The position numbers and the translations under genes are program-made. From contig NC_088175.1 in NCBI RefSeq assembly GCF_028769735.1, positions 2,170,001-2,234,000 on the forward strand: 64,000 bases of DNA, written 5' to 3'. Source of the stretch: Zonotrichia leucophrys gambelii (taxonomy: Eukaryota > Chordata > Aves > Passeriformes > Passerellidae). The notes beneath the pieces were generated by a model that saw nothing but the letters and a program-made list of their open reading frames with translations, was not told the origin of the DNA and searched no databases. Positions 10,874 to 62,545 of the stretch are shown piece by piece; the first letter of the stretch is position 1, and each line of letters starts with the position of its first letter.

Positions 10874-13800
10874 AGTTCAGCCATCAGTGAGGACACACCA
10901 GGCTGCAATCACCCTCTGCTCCTGGCTCACTTTCCCTTGGAGCAACCAGCCCTTGCTGCTCACTGACAATTATATTGCAGTGCCCAAAAATTTATGCAAT
11001 TTTTAACTTTCCTTCTGCCTTTATTCTGACCACAGGAAAACAGAAATGAATTAATTAAATTATACTATTTTGTTTCCCTTGTTAAGAACAACGGGGCAAT
11101 ACATATAAGATCACTTTATAAAGGACCTTGATAAAGTATGTGCCCTGTTTTTCAGACTTAGCACAAACCAAGGAGTTGCAGGGACTGAACTAACTTGTAA
11201 TCAGTAAAACTGGGGATAAACCTAAAGATGAGAAAGACAAAAAGAAATCCTTTGTCTTCAGCCAGACAGGCAGGAGCTCCGTAGCACACAGACACAGGCG
11301 ATTATCTCACCAGCTGCAAAGGCTTTAGCTGCCTGCACAAAAAAAAGCTCTTTATTAGCAAATGAGATAAATACACTTAGGTTTTGCAAATAAAGCCGTA
11401 GGACCAGACTAACGCTGGGAGCAGCCTCACACCATCCTTTCCCGTTCAGTGCCTGCAGATGATGCAGGGCAAGTTTCTCTTCTCTGTTACCAGAGCTCCC
11501 CTGTGTGTCGAACATCTGAGTAACAGCTTTGGCTGCACAATTTACTGAGCATCTACCTAGGGACCAGTCCCTCAGGTTCTGGCATGCAAGGGCCATGTGG
11601 TCACTCAGTGTACAGTGGAGCATATTTATTAAATGTTGGAGTGTAAACTCAGTACTGAAATACTCTGATAGAAAAGTGTGTAACCTATTTTATTCTTACA
11701 GCAGTAGAAGGGTTCTGAGGAGAAAACCAAAGCACCTGGCAAGAAAACCCACTCTATTGTCAATTCTCAGTCTAAAGATCTCACATCAGGCATTGGGAAA
11801 CTGCTTTGCCTTTTGACATTTTCGATTTTACCAGATTAATTCCACAAACGGTTCTGGTACTAGGGACAATGGCAAAATAAACAGTTAGATCCATGAAGTT
11901 CTTGTTCAAGTTAATGGAAACTATAAATATTCATAATGCAGGTTTGAGTGGCAGGTTGTGCTTAATTCACAGGCAAGTGTTGAATTCAGTCTAACGTTTC
12001 TTTTTTTTTTTTTTTTTTTTAATGGTGTAGAGGATTCTTCTAATAAGCTATAGGATATCTGGACTCTTCCAAGAGATTCTCCTGACAATATTACCACTTG
12101 CAAGACATGGCACTGCCAAAATATGTCTTGAAGAGCAATGATTTGCAAGGAAGAGACTGATACAGGAGAGCTCACAGTGCTTTCTATAAATAACTGGCTC
12201 CCTCCAAGTAGAATTGGGAGCATGGAAAGGCCTTGGGCAAAATGCTGTCTGGCCCAGCCAGTTCCACTCCTGAAGCTCAGGGGAGCATGTGCTTCACTGG
12301 GAATACTGCCACTGTCTGAATGTGTTCAGCAAGTGCTGTCACTGCACTTGTCATGAAAGGGTGGGGAAAGGTTCAGTTCATACCCATCATTCCCTCAGAA
12401 CTGGAAAACACAGCACTGCCTTTTACCAAGAGAGTCCTTCAGGATTGTTTAAACACAGCTGTTGGTGTTTTGTGTAAAAGCACTGAGAGAGTGAGCTTGT
12501 GACATTTGTTACACAGCTTAAAATGTCCTTTCTGATCTGTGCAGATTTTCAGCTTGTGCTGACCTTCACCATTACCAAATGCAGTATCTGCCATACCTGT
12601 GCAGTCAGGGACATATTCAGAAAGTCTAAAACCACATCTGAAGTGATCGCTTTCAGCTGGCCTGTCAGATTTTCAGAGGGCTCAGCCCACAGGGAATAGC
12701 CTATGGACACAGCTTACATGTAACCCCATCTAGACCTCACAGAGTAAAATTAAAGAAGTTCTCTGTGGAATTCATATTTCTCCAAGAAAGAACCACTGAT
12801 TCCTGTTCCTGATGGGTGAGGAGCATTTATTTTGAACTTGTGGTATAACCAAAATGTTTCTCACTATTTAAGAAAGGATGACTAATTCTTTTTCAGAGCT
12901 ATTTAACAAGAATAGAAATTCTTCGTGCATGTAGAAGTTTAAAAAATCCTAAGAAATTTATCTTCCTCCAAGTTTTATTTGCCTTGGCTGGCAGCTACTG
13001 TTACTGTTTGTTTGCTTTTATTTCCCACTGGGTCAAGCACCTACATTGTGACGTTGGTATCATTGTACCACAGATGTTGCATCACCTGTGATAACAGAAG
13101 TCACTGACAGTCACAGGACAAATGGCAAGGTTCCACCCCCTTCAGTGGGCTGGGATGTCACAGCGTGTTCCATCACAGCACCACAGCAGGAACAGCACTG
13201 TCCTAGGATCCTGCCATAGCAGAGGGACACCCAAAACCAAACAAAGGGCTTTTTAGCCTGTTATCTTGGTTAAAGCTTGAATGGTTGGCCCAAGGATAGG
13301 GTTTGGTGTGGGTACTCTTTGCATCACTCAAGTCTATTTGTTCATTTCTTAACCTGCCACAAGAAAGTATTTGAGATCTGTGAATGATGGGGAATGGGAC
13401 ATAATTTTTTGACTTCAGCATTGTCATGAGCAGTGTTTGCTGTCTGTATCTTCAGGAAAATCTCTCTTCCTCCCATCAGAACATTAGCTCTCACTGGGCA
13501 CTTAATGTGGGTATACAAAGTCTCCAGTAAATTCCAGATTAAAAAGTAATCAGGCTGACTTGAATTTTAGCCTCTTCTCTTCATGATAGCAACCTTGTTG
13601 TAACAAACACCAGAAAAGAAAACAAAATAGCATTCTGCACTTCTAAAAATACAGTGCTGAAAAAGTATGAAGTTTTACAAAGAGCAACTGATAGGAGGTT
13701 ATGTTGTCCTTTTCATGTACTAATTAACTGCTCATTCTGCTCTGCAAAGCTGACTCAGAAAGGCTTTATTGATAGGCAATGCTCTGGGTTTATAAAATAA

Positions 13801-13879
13801 ATTCTGTTTCCTTCTGGTTTGGCTCAGAGCTTCCTAGCATGAGCTGGGCTGAGGAGGGAGAGGTGCAAGTGTTAGAGAT
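10874..13879. other. Intergenic DNA
   Basis: No gene is recognised. It contains a poly-T run of 20 at 12001-12020. Open frames of up to about 120 codons occur on both strands but show no recognisable domain. Confidence 0.5.
12001..12020. repeat. Poly-T tract
   Basis: Twenty uninterrupted T residues. It could be the A-tail of a minus-strand insertion, but no matching element was identified beside it. Confidence 0.85.
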
Positions 13880-14125
13880 GGACAGAGCAGAGAGCACAGT
13901 CCAGCATGAGTGGTTCAAGGAAGCAATGACTGAGACAAAAGGGGAAAAGCAACCACAATAAATGTGGGACATGAGGGTGGCTGGACTCTGGAATAGGTTG
14001 CCCACAGAAGTTATGGGCTCTGCATCCTTGGCCATCTTCAAAGTTCTGGACAGATCGATCTTGCTGGCCCTGCTTGAGTAGAGCAAGTTTGACCAGTGGT
14101 TCTCAACAGGTCCCTTCCATCCTCA
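13880..14125 (+). mobile_element. Diverged CR1 LINE fragment
   Basis: The core 'ggtggctggactctggaataggttgccc', followed by 'ccttggccatcttcaaagttctggacag' and 'caggtcccttccatcctcagct', matches the CR1 3' plan in plus orientation. The left boundary is uncertain. Confidence 0.65.
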
Positions 14126-14805
14126 GCTGGCACTACAGCAGAGAGTTCAGCTGGATCCAGAGATCAGGACTGAAAAGGAGAAAGACATTGCCAAAGCTTG
14201 CTAAAATAAGGCCAGGAACCATTTTTATAAAGACACTATGACATGAATGTCTCGTATGTTCCAAAATGGGGAATAGATAAATTCTGAAGGGATCACTCAT
14301 ACAATCAAATTCCTCATGTGCAGCAGCCAACTCCACATAAGAAGTGCTAAAAGCTCCAGAGTTCAACTCCATTCTTTTAGCACAAGAAGTGCTAAAAGCT
14401 CCTGTCTTCCTTAGAAAGTAACAGGGAGGCATGGACACTTGAACTATGCCCACATCTTCTAATTCCTTCACACATGAAGACACCCCCCTTCAGACTCTTC
14501 CAATTGTATAGCTATAGGAAGCACTGTAGAAACACAACACTGGCTCATGTTCATATATCCGCCCTTCCAGCCCAGAGTATTCTGACTAAGAACATGCAAT
14601 AGGCACCTGCAAGAACTGTCCCCATAAAAAGCTGGAAAGTACTCCTGCTAACAAGGCTTCAACACCTTAAATTTTAGATTAAACAAAGCACAGTGCCAAA
14701 GCTGGCAGTTGTTAGAGCAAATTGTCCTCACATCTTCCATTAATCCAGAGGACTGCAGTGATCAGCACAAGAGACCATGGGCTGGGAAGTTTGCTATGGA
14801 CCTGC
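14126..14805. other. Intergenic DNA with a short direct repeat
   Basis: No gene is recognised. A 19-base direct repeat occurs at 14339-14357 and 14384-14402, with an inverted TTTTAGCAC copy between the two. Confidence 0.5.
14339..14402 (+). repeat. 19-bp perfect direct repeat pair
   Basis: AAGAAGTGCTAAAAGCTCC occurs at 14339-14357 and again at 14384-14402, a 45-base period. Between the copies lies TTTTAGCAC, the inverse of GTGCTAAAA. Confidence 0.85.
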
Positions 14806-15691
14806 TGTATTAGGTTTGAATGGCCTGGTTTTGGTAGCAGGGGTGGATTTCCAGCAATCCATGGCAGCTCCAAGCTGGATGTTCTGCTGGCCAAGACTGG
14901 GTCAGTTAGGAATGGTGATAACACCTCTGTGATAACATACTTAAGAAGAAGAAATAAATTATTGTGCAGATGTAACTGCAGTAAGAGAAGAGCAGGATGA
15001 GAATATGTGATGGAAATAACTCTGCAGACACCAAGGTCAGTGGAGAAGGAAGGGCAGGAGCTGCTCCAGGCACCAGAGCTGGGATTCCCCTGCAGCCTGT
15101 GGTGCAGACCATGGTGAGGCAGGTGTGCCCCTGCAGCCCATGGAGGAGCAGAAATCCACCTGCAACCCCTCAAGGAAACCCAAACCAGAGCAAGGGGATG
15201 TGTGAGAGGAGGCTGTGACGCCATGGGAGCAGGGTCCTGGCAGGAGCCTGCAGACCTGTGGAGAGAGGAGCCCAAGTGGAGCAGGTGTCCTGGCAGGACT
15301 TGTAACTCTGTGGGGGACCATGCTGGAGCAGCCCATCCTTGAAGGGCTGACCACATGGAAGAGAGACCCACACTGGAGCAGTCTGGAGAGAAGTGCTGCC
15401 CATGGGATGATCTCACATTGGAGAAATTCATGGAGAACTGTCTCCTGTGAGAGAGACCTCAGGAAGGACTCATCTCCCTAAGAAGTGACACAAACAACGT
15501 GTGATGCACTGACCATAACTCCCATTCCCATCTGTCTGCACTGCTGGTGGGGAGGAGTTAGAGCTGGGAAGGAAAAAAGGTGGGGGGAAGGTGTGTGTAA
15601 GGTCTTACACTACATCTCATTATCCTACTCAGATTTTGTAAGCAATAAATTCAACTGATATCTCTAACTGGAGTCCAGTTGGCCTGTAACA
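14806..15691 (+). mobile_element. Degraded ERV long terminal repeat
   Basis: The segment starts TGTATTAGGTTTG and ends CCTGTAACA. Its order matches an LTR common in bird genomes (recalled, not searched): a 'ggcctggttttggtagcaggggtgg' start, a TATA-like 'acatacttaaga' near 14936, a middle of imperfect repeats built on 'ctggagcag' and 'cctgcagccc', and a poly(A) signal AATAAA near 15645. Long antisense frames over it are by-products of the repeat. Confidence 0.7.
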
Positions 15692-15830
15692 GTATTTGGT
15701 GAGTGATCTCTCTCTGTCCTTAATTCATGAATCTTCATTATTATATTTTCTCTCCCCTGTCCAGATGTGGAGGGGAGTGAGAGAAGATTTGGTGGTGTCT
15801 GGCACCCAGACAGGGCCACCCACTACACCT
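15692..15830 (+). mobile_element. ERV leader remnant next to the LTR
   Basis: Just after the LTR end comes TTTGGTGAGTGATCTCTC and then a CT-rich stretch and 'gtccagatgtggaggggagtgagag', typical of the leader that follows the 5' LTR in this bird repeat. The right edge, about 15830, is approximate. No gag-like frame continues from it. Confidence 0.55.
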
Positions 15831-18800
15831 GCGTAATGCTGTTCACTCACTCTAAGCCAGTCTGTTCAACTTTAAGCCCAAATTCATCTTGCAGTCAAGC
15901 TGCCTGGTTTCCAGTCCAAGCTCAGAAGCACATGTTTATGTCATGGTGATATTTGGGACAGTTAGAAAGAAAGCCTGAGCTCATCCAGATGCTCAGCACA
16001 GGCTCTGCCACGTGTTCCCTGCAGTGCAGTTTGGCAGGACACCAGCAGCCCACCAGACTCCTCCATTCCCAACCTCCCAGGGCTTTCAAGAGATGTCATT
16101 TAGCCAATGGCAAGTGGACAAATTGGCCAATTCTCCTTCACAGAACCTGTCTGCCAGTCCTATGCTGCTCTGGCGGGCACAAGGGACACCAGCAACATCC
16201 CAGCTTGGCACAGCTCCTCTTGGAAGGATTATTCATTCTCTTCTCCTGGCTTCTAGGCCATAAAGAGGAGTCACAGGCCAAGCAGACTTCTCCCTGCTGA
16301 GCTCACTATATTTCCATTCCACTGCAAGTCTACAGGCTCTGGATCTTCTTGTGCCCAGGAAGCACCAGCCACTGTCTCTGTCTCAGAACAGTTTGGAGCA
16401 CAGGCTCATCACATTTTTATCTGCAAAACAGTGGGGTTCCAGAGCAGAATTACTACATCTACAAGCATCTGCACTAGGGTGCTCAGGCTACAGATGTCAA
16501 AATCCAAAGCTTCAAAACAACAGGGAGGACCAGAAAGGTCCTTATTGTGCTTCTTGCCAGCTTTGGCTGACTTAGGACAAAACATTACCACTGCTTTGCT
16601 GGATTATGTAAAGGTCTTGGAGACAGGAGCCAAGGATGGACCATTTCATGGCACAGACTTTCTAATGAGATCTCCAGCTGGTTTATGAATCAGGAAGCTC
16701 AGAGAGAGCTCACAGAAGCAGACATGAGCAAGTCTTGCTGTTCTTTTGAGAAATCTTTCTCCCAGAGATGTGCAGGAGAGGCACTGGAGCTCTGCAGATT
16801 TGTGAGATTAAAACACTGGAATCACTGCTTTTCTTCCCTGATGCAGCTGAGCATGAGGAAAGGGACACACTCCACAGCTTCAGGGCAAACATTAGCAATG
16901 TGTCTCTGGACAATGTGCCTCACCAGGCTCTTCCCCATTTATTAATGGAGCAGTTATTGGTAAAACTACCAGAAAAATCACTCAGCTCCTAGGCAAAAGA
17001 AGGGAGAAGTCCTCTGTAGCCACACACTGTTAATTAAAAATTTTAGCCAAAAGAATTAGGAGGAGGTGGAAATGTCAAGGTAGTTAATCACAGCTCCATT
17101 GCTTCAGTTTGTATTCTGCTTTAGGCAATCAATATTCCCTTCTTTCTCAGCTACCTTATCTGAAAAATGTGGTAATATATGACTCACAGGCAAGTTGGGA
17201 CAGTGAATTAGGCTTTTGTTTACTGCATGGAGTGCCCCAGCATGCTGCAGCAGTATTAGGAATGGTTACTATGTGAAAGAGGAAACTACTTAAAAAATAG
17301 TCTCTTTGATCTGAATTCTCTCTTACCATCAAAGAGCTGGGATAACCTTGGGCCCACATTTATCAAGCACTCTGGCACCGTTCTCAATGGAATCAAGTGT
17401 GGCACAAAATTCTTCAAACTGTTACCAAGACCTCATGCAGGATCCCTAGGAGGTCAATGGGAACTGTTGGGTTTCTGTGTGAAGGTAAGATGATGTAGCT
17501 AAAGGAAGCTAGCTGGAAGAACAAGAAAAACAGCCAATGGAAAATTCACTCACCCATGTACAACTTTGTGTCATTGGCGTAGTAACACAAGTGGAAATTC
17601 AGAGATAATCTGAACTGTTATTGCTGTCTGTAGAGTGACAGATAAACAATGATCAATCCAAAACCCCTGTGTGACAGGCAAGTGATCAGCAAACTGGAGA
17701 CAGGGGTCAGGAGAGCATTTGAGAGATCTGTTTGTTACTGCAACTTTGTGGGGCACAACCAGCTTTACCTCCTTGCCAGAAATACCTATGATGAAAGTAC
17801 CCTTCACAGGTTTTACAAAAAAACCCAGTTTGTTGGAGTTAAATCTGTGCTTGGAAGTGATTTGGGTAATTTGTTTGCCTTTGCACTGAAATGGACAAAG
17901 AGCACTCCAAGTATCTGTTCTGCTGGTTCAGCCATCAGACCAGGAACCATGAGGAATCCAGAGAGGAAACACCACCCTAACCCAGGAGAGCACCTTCCAT
18001 AGTGACTGCCCAACAGCTGGCTGTGTCACCACCTTCTTATTTCAGTGATGGAACACATGGTAAGGATGCACAGAATAGGAGACAACTACACTTGGGGACC
18101 ACTTTATGATGGAATAAATCATAACTCTGGCCATCTACTATTTCATGAACACAGCTTAGTTGTAAGGGCTGTTCCAAAGAGCATAGACTGAGATCAGTCT
18201 CCAGCCTCACAGTCAAAGTTCAGTCATGCCCTGATCAAAGGGAGAGTGGACCAAGAACATGTGATTAAATGTGTCACTGTTACCCCATGACAAAGCTGTG
18301 CCCCTCACCATGGTAGATAAAGGGACATTCTTGGGTAATCTCATTCATTGTTCAGTGGGGCATCTTTAAGCACAAAAAGTTCCCCATAAATATTTGAATA
18401 TCAAAGTCTAATACTGATTTTCTGGTGTGCTCCTGAAAACAGGTTTTCTCAAAATCCCCTTTCTGACCAAAGTTTACTAAATTAATCTAACTAATCTTGT
18501 CTGTTCCACTCCTTTACTAGAGACAATGTCCTATCCTAGCCATCCCACCTACTGGGTAAAGCAAAGCTTAAAGTTCTTCCTCACTTTGATGGTTTGGGAT
18601 CAGTTTCTTATGACAAATCACAGGTTCTGTGGCCCTGTGTCATCAGAGGCACAGCTCTTAGCTCACCAATAACACTGAAAGTCTTTCTGGCATGTATTTT
18701 GCAGCCCTCAGGGTTTTTTAAAAGAGCAAGCTTCATAACTTTTGACATGTTGGGTAAGAGGGGGTGGATGCAAAGGTAAACAGTCACACTGTGGGAATTG

Positions 18801-21439
18801 CCAAATCAAACCCAGGGATCCTGGCAGGGAGGTGAGGGAGGGAGAAGGACCATGCTGGAGCAACACTCAGAGCAGAGAGAACTCTTACACTGAGGCTTCA
18901 GCCTATCCCAAAGTAACTGTTCGTATCCCTATCCTAACACCATTAAGTAGTAAGCCTGCTTTGATACTGAATGCATAAAACATTGATTTTTGCTGTCCAC
19001 TTTGTAAACATTTTCACAATGTCTGTCTAATTTCCACTGTGTTTCTCTGACAGTTCCTATACATGAATAGGAACTTTAACTTTTTTACTGCATTTCAGGG
19101 CTGGATGAGCCTCTGAGCTGGGCAGAAAGGTCTGTTCAACCCTTTCTCATCACATAATCCCTTTTCTGTTTCTTTCCCCGTCCTTTTCCAGCATTTTGAT
19201 CTCAGGATGAAAATTAAGAATAAATGTTAAAGAACATGTTCTTACTTAGAAACATGATGTGCATAACTTCTGAGGAAAAATCCCAGCTTGACTGCCACAT
19301 CAGACAAGTTAGAAATACAAATGGACTTCCTGCTCTGACAAAAGAAGGTTAGTCTGATTTTCTGGCATAAGTGTATTTAGAATTCATGAGCCTGTCCCTT
19401 CCTGAAAATTAGAATCTGGATCAAAACTAAAGAAGTGATAGGAGAACTTGTTTGGAAGTATTCTTAGTTCCTTTCCTGCAATAAATTTGGGTAATATTCA
19501 AAGTTTTATCTGTCATCATGGCATATGTATTATTCAAAAGCTGGGGCATTAAGAAAAGCAAGAAGGGAGGATTATTGCTCACACACATGTAAATCATACA
19601 AATTAGCAGTTCTGGGTAGGAATCTCCAGCTCCTGATGGCAACAGTGTCTTCTGCTCACTCTGCAAGTAAGGTCACTTGAATATTTTGAACAAAAAGACT
19701 TTCTTTTTTTTTTCTTTCCCTGCCTGATATTTTTACACTGTAATCCTGGGTGTTAGGTCTATTTTTGACCAAAGTTGTTCTTGTGAGTTTATCCAGTCCT
19801 TAGCTGAAGGAGTTCATGTTTTGTGGGGTTTTTTTTCCCTTACACTGGGTTATTTTGCCCTCCAAGAGTTCACTAAGGCCTCAGATAAAAGCAACAGAAG
19901 AAACAACTAAGGCACAGAATTTTAAGCAGCCTAGAAAAATCACTCCTCTTGACCAATTTTGTAATCTGAGTTTTGACTGTATAATACTGCAAGTGCCTGT
20001 TGCTGCATTCCAGGAATACAGGGAATACATTATAAAGGGGGAAAAAAGTTTCTTACAGCTTTTTGTGTTTATTTCTATAGGTTTTATTTTTCAACATATA
20101 AAACCTTCAAACTATAATGTTTTCTCTCGTTTCCAAGTCACTCCTAAAGAGAAATTTCTGACCTTTTATCCTACAATTACAACATGCTATTAATTTAATC
20201 ACCCAAGGTAGCAATCTCTACCCTCAACAGAAAAAAAAAAAGAAGAAAAAAGCAGAAAAGATGTCACTTTTTAGTGTAATAAAGGAAACACAAAGGTAAC
20301 TTATCCTCAGTTGAATTTTGAGCTATGTATGATTTACATTCCCCTCCTAGAATGCCAAAGAAACAACCTTAAAGCCTCTGACCTGAAACACAAGGGCCTG
20401 TATATTTCTATCCTCACAGCTCTGTGCCCTAGGTGGAAGCAAGACCTGCATTTCATTCATCTCAAAATCCTAGAGCTCCCCAAATCCCTTCGTGAGCTGA
20501 TTACATTACGGAGTAGCAGGATTGAAAGTTTTCTCAGCAAACTCTTTGGAACAGATACTTTGTTTCTCCAAACCTAAGCATTCTAGGTAAAGCAAAAGTC
20601 CATGTGAAAGCACTTCACACAGGCCTTTTAAACCTCAAATTCTCAGGAGCACTGCTGTTCTGGCATTCAGTCCTGATTCTCTATAGCTTGATGATTTGCA
20701 GTGAGATTATCCCATTTCTTTGCTGTGGCAGATGTTTCTAGGTCCCAAACCAGAAAGAGCACAGATTTACTGGAGGCACAGGAATGTGCTACTACTCCCC
20801 AGCAGCAACCTAACACTGTGGGGTCAGCCCAGCATCAATCCCCATCGGCCAGTTCTCTGCCCCAAAACTCTTTATCACCAGTTTCTTGAGTCATGGACCT
20901 GTTCTCTAATTGTGTGCTAGACATTAGCAGGGAACACTGAGGAGTTCCTTAACAGTTCTCTGGGTCACAGCATTATCTTGCCTGGGCAAGTCTGTGTCAG
21001 TGATACTCAACTGCTTTTCCCATCCCTAGCTCTGGCTGGATGCTAATCACTCATTTGCCAGATGTGTGAGAAAACCACTGACAATTCTCTGAGAAAGGTC
21101 CTAAAATGTGTGCACTGGTCTGCAGAGTAAGGAAAAACATTGGTCATGCAAATAACAGTGCATGTGGACAACTGCATGGATCTCATGGGAAAATACCACC
21201 TTCACCAGTTCTAATGGGATTATTTAGTGCAAATACATCCCTTAGAAGCCACTGTTAGGAACCTGTTTCTCAGTCTTGAAAACTTTTATGAATTTAGGCC
21301 CAACCTAAACCACAGTCCCAACCTCCTTTTCATTGCCCTCCTTCTGGTCAGCCACTGGTTTGGCAACTCTGCGTTGGACAGATGTGTTGAAATCCTGAAA
21401 ACTAAAATTACTTTTTTTTTTATATACAAATGAGGGATG
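15831..21439. other. Intergenic DNA upstream of MTHFD1
   Basis: No gene, RNA or structured repeat was recognised over about 5.6 kb. Open frames are short and lack motifs. Distal regulatory elements could be present but cannot be told from one sequence. Confidence 0.5.
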
Positions 21440-21710
21440 CTTTACAAGGGCATGTAGCAATAGAACAAGGGGGGATGGCTTCAAACCAAAAAGTGGGAAG
21501 ATTTCGATATTTGGGAAGAAATCCTTTACTGTGAGGGTGGTGAGGCCGTGGCACAGGTTGCCCAGATGTGGCCGCCTCATCCCTGGCAGTGTTCACGGCC
21601 AGGTTGGGCAGATCTGGTGGAAGGTGCCCCTGGCTTTGGAGTGAAACTAGAAGATCTTTTAAGTCCCTTCCAACCCAAACCACTCTGTGATTCTATAATT
21701 CTACTCTTAA
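21440..21710 (+). mobile_element. CR1 LINE 3' fragment just upstream of the MTHFD1 CpG island
   Basis: The order is CR1: 'ggatggcttcaaaccaaaaag', 'aaatcctttactgtgagggtggtgaggc', 'gcacaggttgccc', 'tcatccctggcagtgttcacggccagg', and a 3' end in 'cccttccaacccaaaccac' with 'gattctataattct'. It ends about 80 bases before the GC-rich promoter begins. Confidence 0.9.
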
Positions 21711-21984
21711 CTTCTCTTGGCATGACCTGTTACAAGAACCACAAGAGTACAAGAATCACAGATTATTCTGACACCGATGTGGGATTTCCGTATTTAATCT
21801 CTGCGCACAGCCCAGCTCAGCTGAAACGTTCAGCTCCCTTCGGGGCTGCGCTCTCCCTCCCGCTCTCCGCGGAGCAGGGCCGGGCACGCCCGGGAGCGCT
21901 GCCTCAGAGCCGTTCTGGAGGCCGCTTTGGCGGCCATTTCAGCACAGAGCTCGGCCCCGCTCCCCTGTACTGCAGCCGAGCCGC

Positions 21985-22094
21985 GGGCGGGACATGGAGC
22001 TGCCCCGCCGCCCGCACTGAGGGAGCAGTGGAGGGGCGGGACATGGAGCGGCCCCGGTCCCGCCGCCCTCGCTGAGGGAGCCGCGGAGGGCGGG
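21985..22094 (+). repeat. Imperfect tandem duplication in the promoter
   Basis: Two units, 21985-22033 and 22034-22087, each run GGGCGGGACATGGAGC...GCCGCCC...TGAGGGAGC. A third GGGCGGGAC starts at 22088. The duplication repeats both a GC box and a small ATG-to-TGA frame. Confidence 0.75.
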
Positions 22095-22149
22095 ACGGGG
22101 GCAGCGCTTGCGCGGCGGGGCCGGGGTCGGGGCCGCGGGAAGTTCGGGC

Positions 22150-22155
22150 CACGTG
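22150..22155 (+). promoter_or_regulatory. E-box CACGTG
   Basis: A perfect palindromic CACGTG lies 109 bases upstream of the start codon, beside a GC box. Binding is inferred from the motif only. Confidence 0.5.
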
Positions 22156-22263
22156 GGGCGGGAGTGAGGCGGCGGCGGGGAGAGCGTGTCCCGCAGAGCG
22201 CCCCGGAGCCCCGCCGCGCTCACCTCTGCAGGCCCGCTGCTCGCCCGCCCTCCGGCCCTCGCC

Positions 22264-61215
<38,952 letters not shown>

Positions 61216-61410
61216 AAGGAATTATTGAGGTTGGTGCCTTCTTGAAAGCCTTCAATATTTGGGCTTTATTTTTGCAAAGATCTTGAGATAATGGAGTTAA
61301 GCCAATCCCATATTATGCCATATGTTTCCAAATGACATTTTATAATAATTCAGCCTGAAAGTTGCCTGCAGTACTATATAATAGTAATTAAATTTTATTT
61401 TTGTTTTTAG

Positions 61411-61458
61411 CTCCCAGAAGAACACCTGATGAGTCATGTAAATGGAACTGTGCTCTGA
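61411..61458 (+). CDS. MTHFD1: Possible alternative terminal coding segment of MTHFD1
   Basis: After a strong acceptor ending at 61410, a frame reads LPEEHLMSHVNGTVL and stops (TGA 61456-61458). It would join in phase to a weak donor after Glu at 61197, replacing the last four residues, VNGLF minus context, with a longer tail that again contains VNG. The donor lacks G at -1 and +5, so use is doubtful; the same acceptor may only start a 3' UTR exon. Confidence 0.25.
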   Translation, partial: LPEEHLMSHVNGTVL

Positions 61459-62299
61459 TCTTTTTTAAAGTCAGAATAAGACATCAGTGAGAATATAGTG
61501 CAAGAAGTGACTGTAAGGAGGAGTACTGAAGAATCAACCAGTAACTTTTAATCTGTAATAATTTTTAAACTACTGCCTTCCAAGCTAGTTGACACTGAGC
61601 ATATAAAGCAAACTTCCTCTACAGACCTCCCTCTTCATGATTGTAGCTGAAGCAGAATACAGAAGCTTGGCTTTAATGACCTCTTTTGATTCAGTGACAT
61701 GATTTTAATAATTAAAAATCCTAAAGCTGGAGCTGTTTGAAACAGTCTTGGGACTTTAATTGTCTTAACCATCAGGGTTTTGCACATGTATTATCTTTAG
61801 AAGTCTTGCTGGCTGCAGTTTCCCCTTTGTGGAATCCTCTGTCGCTCTTCTCACCACGGGAGAGCTGCTGTGCCCTGGCCCTGCTCCAGTGTCACTTCAG
61901 AGGAGCAGGGAGGATCCCCTTTGCTCCCCAGAGCTCTCCACGAGTGCTTCCCCTGCCTTCTGCTGGGAGTTTCTCCTGCAGACACCTGAGCTACATCAGA
62001 GACAGCCCAGGCCCAGCTGTGACTGCTGTGTTCTTCTGTCCATGGAATGAAAGCTCTGCAGAGCAGATCTGGAAGCACTGGCCCATATCTGTGGCTTCTG
62101 CCAAATGTGTCCTTGGAACCATTTCCTGCTCAACCATAAGTGCAGTTACACCATTGACAGGCCTTCTTTCACATGGTACCTTTCTGATCAATAGAGAATG
62201 TGAATAGTGATCAAGTGATTTGTAGCAGGTTTTGTCAGCAGGCCAAAAATCATTTTGTAACATGAAGATAGCATTGCTGCCAATTTTTTAACTAATACA

Positions 62300-62305
62300 A
62301 ATAAA
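62300..62305 (+). terminator. MTHFD1: Poly(A) signal AATAAA, candidate for MTHFD1
   Basis: Canonical hexamer about 1.08 kb after the stop codon. A second canonical hexamer lies 216 bases further on. Confidence 0.45.
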
Positions 62306-62515
62306 CTGGCAAATACTTCAAGTGCTTTTTGGGTTTTAATGTATGCACTGAGATTACTGAATTAGGATTTATTCCTGTGATTAACTACACACAACAGCAA
62401 TCATTGTATTGACAAGTAGGAGTGATTATTGCAGTAATAAGTAGCCTGCAATGCACCAGGGTGTGTGTGTTTTAATCTGGTTTCCTTCCCTGGATGATGT
62501 ATGTTGTCTGTAGGA

Positions 62516-62521
62516 AATAAA
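62516..62521 (+). terminator. MTHFD1: Second poly(A) signal AATAAA, candidate for MTHFD1
   Basis: Canonical hexamer. A GT-rich stretch (about 62460-62470) lies upstream and not downstream, so it is not clearly the stronger of the two. Confidence 0.35.
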
Positions 62522-62545
62522 CTACCTGAATTATTCTGTGAATGT

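Larger units (their letters stand above)
61216..62545 (+). other. MTHFD1: MTHFD1 3' untranslated region (approximate)
   Basis: The region after the stop contains AATAAA at 62300-62305 and 62516-62521, either of which could set the transcript end. A good acceptor (tttttgtttttag) ends at 61410, so part of this may be a separate last exon, as in human MTHFD1, where the last exon is untranslated. Boundaries are inferred. Confidence 0.5.

Noticed and set aside
14712..15431. A 239-codon minus-strand frame
   Set aside because: It is antisense to the LTR and consists of its internal repeat units.
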